A stretch of 7,294 nt of DNA from an uncultured Oscillospiraceae bacterium (GTDB lineage: Bacteria > Bacillota > Clostridia > Oscillospirales > Oscillospiraceae). The notes beneath the pieces were generated by a model. That model ran no database searches, was not told the origin of the DNA, and saw nothing but the letters and a program-made list of their open reading frames with translations. A program made the position numbers and the translations under genes. Where the stretch lies: the NCBI GenBank assembly GCA_900757415.1, contig CAAENU010000128.1, positions 1 through 7,294 on the forward strand, in the 5' to 3' direction. Positions 5,287-7,294 of the stretch are shown here, one piece after another (position 1 is the first letter of the stretch; the number at the start of each line of letters is the position of its first letter).

Positions 5287-5305
5287 CTTAAACCTGCGGT
5301 TTAAG
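5287..5305. repeat. 8-bp perfect hairpin with three-base loop
   Basis: CTTAAACC (5287-5294) pairs with GGTTTAAG (5298-5305) around TGC. It lies just outside the left end of the 5316-5626 inverted-repeat element. Confidence 0.5.
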
Positions 5306-5378
5306 AATCCGCCCACGCTATACTGTGTAAGCTGTCGCAATGGTTCAAGTTTTGCGGTGTAATTCCAGATAGATGCTA

Positions 5379-5395
5379 CGGCGGCATAGCCGCCG
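5379..5395. repeat. 6-bp GC hairpin inside the candidate element
   Basis: CGGCGG (5379-5384) pairs with CCGCCG (5390-5395) around CATAG. A competing GCTA/TAGC pairing (5375-5378 with 5387-5390) overlaps it. Confidence 0.4.
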
Positions 5396-5408
5396 AGATC
5401 GGAGGCTA

Positions 5409-5431
5409 AAAACATGCCCCCGGCATGTTTT
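5409..5431. terminator. Terminator-like hairpin with T-run
   Basis: AAAACATGCC (5409-5418) pairs perfectly with GGCATGTTTT (5422-5431) around CCC, and CTT follows. A CATGCC/GGCATG stem with TTTTCTT after it and AAAAA before it has the shape of an intrinsic terminator that could act on both strands. It is inside the candidate inverted-repeat element, so it could end transcription entering from hisS or from within that element. Confidence 0.5.
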
Positions 5432-5459
5432 CTTAACGCCCCGACGCATCGACTTCCCT

Positions 5460-5539
5460 CCTGCGCCGCTGCCGCTGACGCTCTCAACGGTAGAACCAAC
5501 AGCGTTGTTCGGCGCAGGCATCAGCGGCAGCGGCGCGGG
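5460..5539. repeat. Large GC-rich hairpin with 16-bp perfect stem
   Basis: GCGCCGCTGCCGCTGA (5463-5478) pairs perfectly with TCAGCGGCAGCGGCGC (5521-5536). Outward, one T-G wobble and two further C-G pairs extend the stem to 19 bp (5460-5478 with 5521-5539). The 42-base loop holds a smaller CAACG/CGTTG stem (5485-5489 with 5503-5507). A competing pairing joins CTGCGCC (5461-5467) to GGCGCAG (5511-5517). It is the longest inverted repeat in the window. Confidence 0.65.
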
Positions 5540-5637
5540 TGCTGAGACGATCCTATTTACCATACGAAAACGAATATCTCACGCAAACGTGCGGTAAGTC
5601 TTTTCAAATCAGCACACAGTATAGCGCGCAAGGAGGT

Positions 5638-5657
5638 GCAGGAACCTTGGTTCCTGC
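5638..5657. repeat. 9-bp perfect hairpin with two-base spacer
   Basis: GCAGGAACC (5638-5646) and GGTTCCTGC (5649-5657) are separated only by TT. This near-perfect palindrome would more naturally act as a DNA dyad or form a loop by opening the inner pairs. It lies just outside the right terminal inverted repeat. Confidence 0.5.
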
Positions 5658-5669
5658 TGGCGTTCTTTT

Positions 5670-5699
5670 CCCCTTTCTTTCGCTACTGAAAGAAAGGGG
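5670..5699. repeat. 12-bp perfect hairpin with purine/pyrimidine arms
   Basis: CCCCTTTCTTTC (5670-5681) pairs with GAAAGAAAGGGG (5688-5699) around GCTACT. Each arm is purely pyrimidine or purely purine, which is unusual for a terminator. I recall similar sequences as interspersed repeats in gut Clostridia. No T-run follows on the + strand. Confidence 0.6.
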
Positions 5700-5716
5700 C
5701 CGTCGGAGACCGCTCC

Positions 5717-5732
5717 CGTGGCCGCAGCCACG
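5717..5732. repeat. 6-bp hairpin before the aspS leader
   Basis: CGTGGC (5717-5722) pairs with GCCACG (5727-5732) around CGCA and is followed by AAAAG. It is the last hairpin before the AT-rich aspS upstream region. Confidence 0.4.
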
Positions 5733-5757
5733 AAAAGCCCCAGAATCAACAACAGCC

Positions 5758-5802
5758 AGTAATATCATTCCAATATTATACAAAACATTATCATAAAAGG
5801 AG
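5758..5802 (+). promoter_or_regulatory. AT-rich aspS leader: possible promoter and RBS
   Basis: The 55 bases before aspS are strikingly AT-rich compared with the rest of the window. TATTAT at 5774-5779 could be a -10 box; no clear -35 is seen at 16-18 bp upstream. AAGGAG at 5797-5802 is the ribosome binding site, 11 bases before ATG 5814. A separate aspS promoter is likely, given the 704-bp gap and terminator-like hairpins behind it, but the exact elements are uncertain. Confidence 0.4.
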
Positions 5803-5813
5803 AGAAAATCAGT

Positions 5814-7294
5814 ATGATGCAGATGCGTACACATACCTGCAACGAGCTGCGCATGGAACACGTTGGCCAGCAGGTAAAAATCGTGGGCTGGATGGAAAAC
5901 GTCCGCACGGTGGGCCAGAACTTCGCCTTTGTGGTGCTGCGGGACTTTTACGGCACCACTCAGGTGGTGGTGGAAAACGAAGAGATGATGAGCATCATCG
6001 GCAGCCTGAACAAGGAATCCACCATCTCCGTGGAGGGCACCGTCCGGGAGCGCGCCAGCAAGAATCCCAAGCAGGCCACCGGCGATGTAGAGGTGGTTCC
6101 CAGCAAGATCGAGGTGCTGGGCCGCTGCCGCTATAACTCCCTGCCCTTCGAGATCAACCGCAGCCGCGAGGCCGATGAGACCCAGCGCCTGAAGTACCGC
6201 TATCTGGACCTGCGCAACCCCGCCGTGAAGCAGAATATTATTCTGCGCTGCCAGGTGGTGGCCGCTCTCCGCGCCGCCATGACTGAGCACGGTTTTCTGG
6301 AGATCACCACCCCCATCCTGACCGCCTCCTCTCCCGAGGGCGCACGGGACTATCTGGTGCCCGCCCGCAAGCACCCCGGCAAGTTCTATGCCCTGCCTCA
6401 GGCGCCCCAGCAGTTCAAGCAGCTGCTGATGACCTCCGGCTTTGACCGTTATTTCCAGATCGCCCCCTGCTTCCGGGACGAGGACGCCCGGGGTGACCGC
6501 TCCCCCGGCGAGTTCTATCAGCTGGATATGGAGATGGCCTTCGCCACCCAGGACGACGTGTTCGCCGTGCTGGAGGATGTGCTGCCCCCCATCTTCGCCA
6601 AGTTCGGCACCTACAACGTGGCCTCCTCCGCCCCCTTCCGCCGCATCGGCTATAACGACGCCATGGAGACCTACGGCTCCGATAAGCCGGATCTGCGTAT
6701 CGACCTGACCTGCAAGAACGTGACCGCCCTCTTTGCCGACAGCGAGTTTGAGACGCTGAAGGGCCAGACCGTGAAGATGGTGGACATCTCGGATTGCAGC
6801 CTGACCCGCAAGCAGATCGAAAAGCTGCTGACCGACTGTGAGGTGCAGTCCGGCTCCAAGGGCTACTGGTTCAAGGTGGACGAAAACGGCCAGCTGGCCG
6901 GCGGCATCGCCAAGTTCGTGGCCCCCATCAAGGAGGAGCTGGACAAGGTGCTGACCCTGAAGCCCAACACGCTGGTGGTGGTGGCCGCCGGCGAGTACGC
7001 CACCAAGTCTGTGGGCGTGATGATCAAGACCTTCGGCGCCGCCTGCGAGGGTCACATGGACAAGGAGCGCTACGAGTTCTGCTGGATCGTGGACTTCCCC
7101 ATGTACGAGATCGGCGACGAGTCCGGCGAGCTGGAGTTCTGCCACAACCCCTTCTCCATGCCTGCCGGCGGTATGGACGTGCTGCTCAAGGCCGAGCGGG
7201 GCGAGATCGACCCCCTGACCATCACCGCCGACCAGTACGATCTGGTGTGCAACGGCGTGGAGCTGTCCAGCGGCGCTGTGCGTAACCACGACCC
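5814..7294 (+). CDS. aspS: Aspartyl-tRNA synthetase, N-terminal 493 codons (3' end outside window)
   Basis: Class II synthetase that charges tRNA-Asp. About 490 of a usual 590 or so residues are present, and motif 3 lies beyond the edge. Seen: an N-terminal OB-fold anticodon-binding domain (about residues 17-105: VKIVGWMENVRTVG, LRDFYGTTQVVV, VEGTVRERA), the linker RYLDLRN, motif 1 (FLEITTPILTASSPEGARDY, about 161-180), YALPQAPQQFKQLLMTSGFD, motif 2 (FRDEDARGDRSPGEFYQLD, about 220-238), the bacterial GAD insertion (about 290-420) and FCHNPFSMPAGG with YDLVCNGVELSSGAVRNH (about 452-492). DARGDRSPGEFYQLD in place of the common DLRADRQPEFTQID, together with HNPFSMP and ELSSG, resembles the form I recall from alphaproteobacteria. 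The start ATG 5814 has AAGGAG upstream; ATGs at 5817 and 5823 are in frame and are less well spaced. Confidence 0.96.
   Translation, partial: MMQMRTHTCNELRMEHVGQQVKIVGWMENVRTVGQNFAFVVLRDFYGTTQVVVENEEMMSIIGSLNKESTISVEGTVRERASKNPKQATGDVEVVPSKIEVLGRCRYNSLPFEINRSREADETQRLKYRYLDLRNPAVKQNIILRCQVVAALRAAMTEHGFLEITTPILTASSPEGARDYLVPARKHPGKFYALPQAPQQFKQLLMTSGFDRYFQIAPCFRDEDARGDRSPGEFYQLDMEMAFATQDDVFAVLEDVLPPIFAKFGTYNVASSAPFRRIGYNDAMETYGSDKPDLRIDLTCKNVTALFADSEFETLKGQTVKMVDISDCSLTRKQIEKLLTDCEVQSGSKGYWFKVDENGQLAGGIAKFVAPIKEELDKVLTLKPNTLVVVAAGEYATKSVGVMIKTFGAACEGHMDKERYEFCWIVDFPMYEIGDESGELEFCHNPFSMPAGGMDVLLKAERGEIDPLTITADQYDLVCNGVELSSGAVRNHD

Larger units (their letters stand above)
5316..5626. mobile_element. 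Candidate MITE-like element bounded by 13-bp terminal inverted repeats
   Basis: CGCTATACTGTGT (5316-5328) is the perfect reverse complement of ACACAGTATAGCG (5614-5626). The pairing continues inward after an AA bulge with GCTG (5331-5334) against CAGC (5610-5613). The span is 311 bp, has no credible gene, and carries internal perfect hairpins at 5379-5395, 5409-5431 and 5460-5539. Size, terminal inverted repeats and lack of coding fit a miniature non-autonomous element. I see no target-site duplication at the immediate flanks (GCCCA on the left, CGCAA on the right), so two inverted copies of a shorter repeat, or a cassette of structured RNA, remain possible. Confidence 0.45.
5110..5813. other. 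Hairpin-rich non-coding block between hisS and aspS
   Basis: This 704-bp gap is the largest in the window. It contains at least eleven perfect inverted repeats in a row, listed separately, a candidate 311-bp terminal-inverted-repeat element, and, in the last 60 bases, an AT-rich aspS leader with a ribosome binding site. The short reading frames here have no ribosome binding site and run across the hairpins, so I do not call them genes. No transposase fragment, tRNA or T-box motif is visible. Minus-strand translations of 5111-5300 resemble spurious hypothetical proteins that I recall from Oscillospiraceae genomes, which suggests that the sequence is an interspersed repeat; this is inference. 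Confidence 0.7.

Noticed and set aside
5233..5597. Small reading frames of 70-90 codons on both strands in the hisS-aspS gap
   Set aside because: They run through perfect hairpins, lack ribosome binding sites, and look like the spurious hypothetical proteins that repeats often generate.
5110..5732. Succession of hairpins as a CRISPR array or integron attC array
   Set aside because: The stems differ in sequence, length and spacing, with no regular repeat-spacer pattern and no attC-type core sites that I can see.
5604..7289. Minus-strand reading frame of 561 codons opposite aspS
   Set aside because: The His/Gly/Ala/Leu-rich composition is typical of the antisense of a GC-rich gene; aspS on the other strand is unambiguous.

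Overview
The window is a GC-rich, densely coded bacterial segment in which every supported gene lies on the + strand. Gene content (seryl-, histidyl- and aspartyl-tRNA synthetases, MscL, RsmG, a MinD-type ATPase, a methylglyoxal-synthase-family protein), AGGAG-type ribosome binding sites and hairpin-forming intergenic repeats suggest a Firmicutes/Clostridia chromosome, probably a gut Oscillospiraceae-type genome. The family-level placement is inference from style and recalled repeats, not a search.

Layout: the 3' end of serS (1-542); mscL (601-1035), whose stop overlaps the start of rsmG (1035-1733); a short gap holding a palindromic repeat (about 1736-1815); a MinD-like P-loop ATPase (1880-2623); an MgsA-like protein (2650-3066); a second gap with a palindromic repeat of similar design (3070-3212); a 158-residue membrane protein with a TTG start (3262-3738); hisS (3754-5109); a 704-bp non-coding stretch packed with perfect inverted repeats (5110-5813); and the first 493 codons of aspS (5814-7294, cut by the window edge).

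How the genes relate: three class II aminoacyl-tRNA synthetases and the 16S rRNA methyltransferase RsmG make this a translation-related neighbourhood, with MscL as an osmotic safety valve. hisS followed by aspS is a familiar Firmicutes order, but here the pair is split by the hairpin-rich block. The MinD-like and MgsA-like genes form a tight pair and both look altered. The MinD-like protein ends before the C-terminal membrane-targeting helix. The MgsA-like protein has Gly at the position of the catalytic Asp71 of E. coli MgsA, and its phosphate-loop sequence is changed.

The observations most worth a second look are that altered MinD/MgsA pair, and the 5110-5813 block, which includes a 311-bp segment bounded by a perfect 13-bp inverted repeat (a MITE-like candidate) with a 19-bp hairpin inside it. 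I found no convincing RNA gene, CRISPR array, transposase or T-box leader. I do not see clear proof of a wholly new system.
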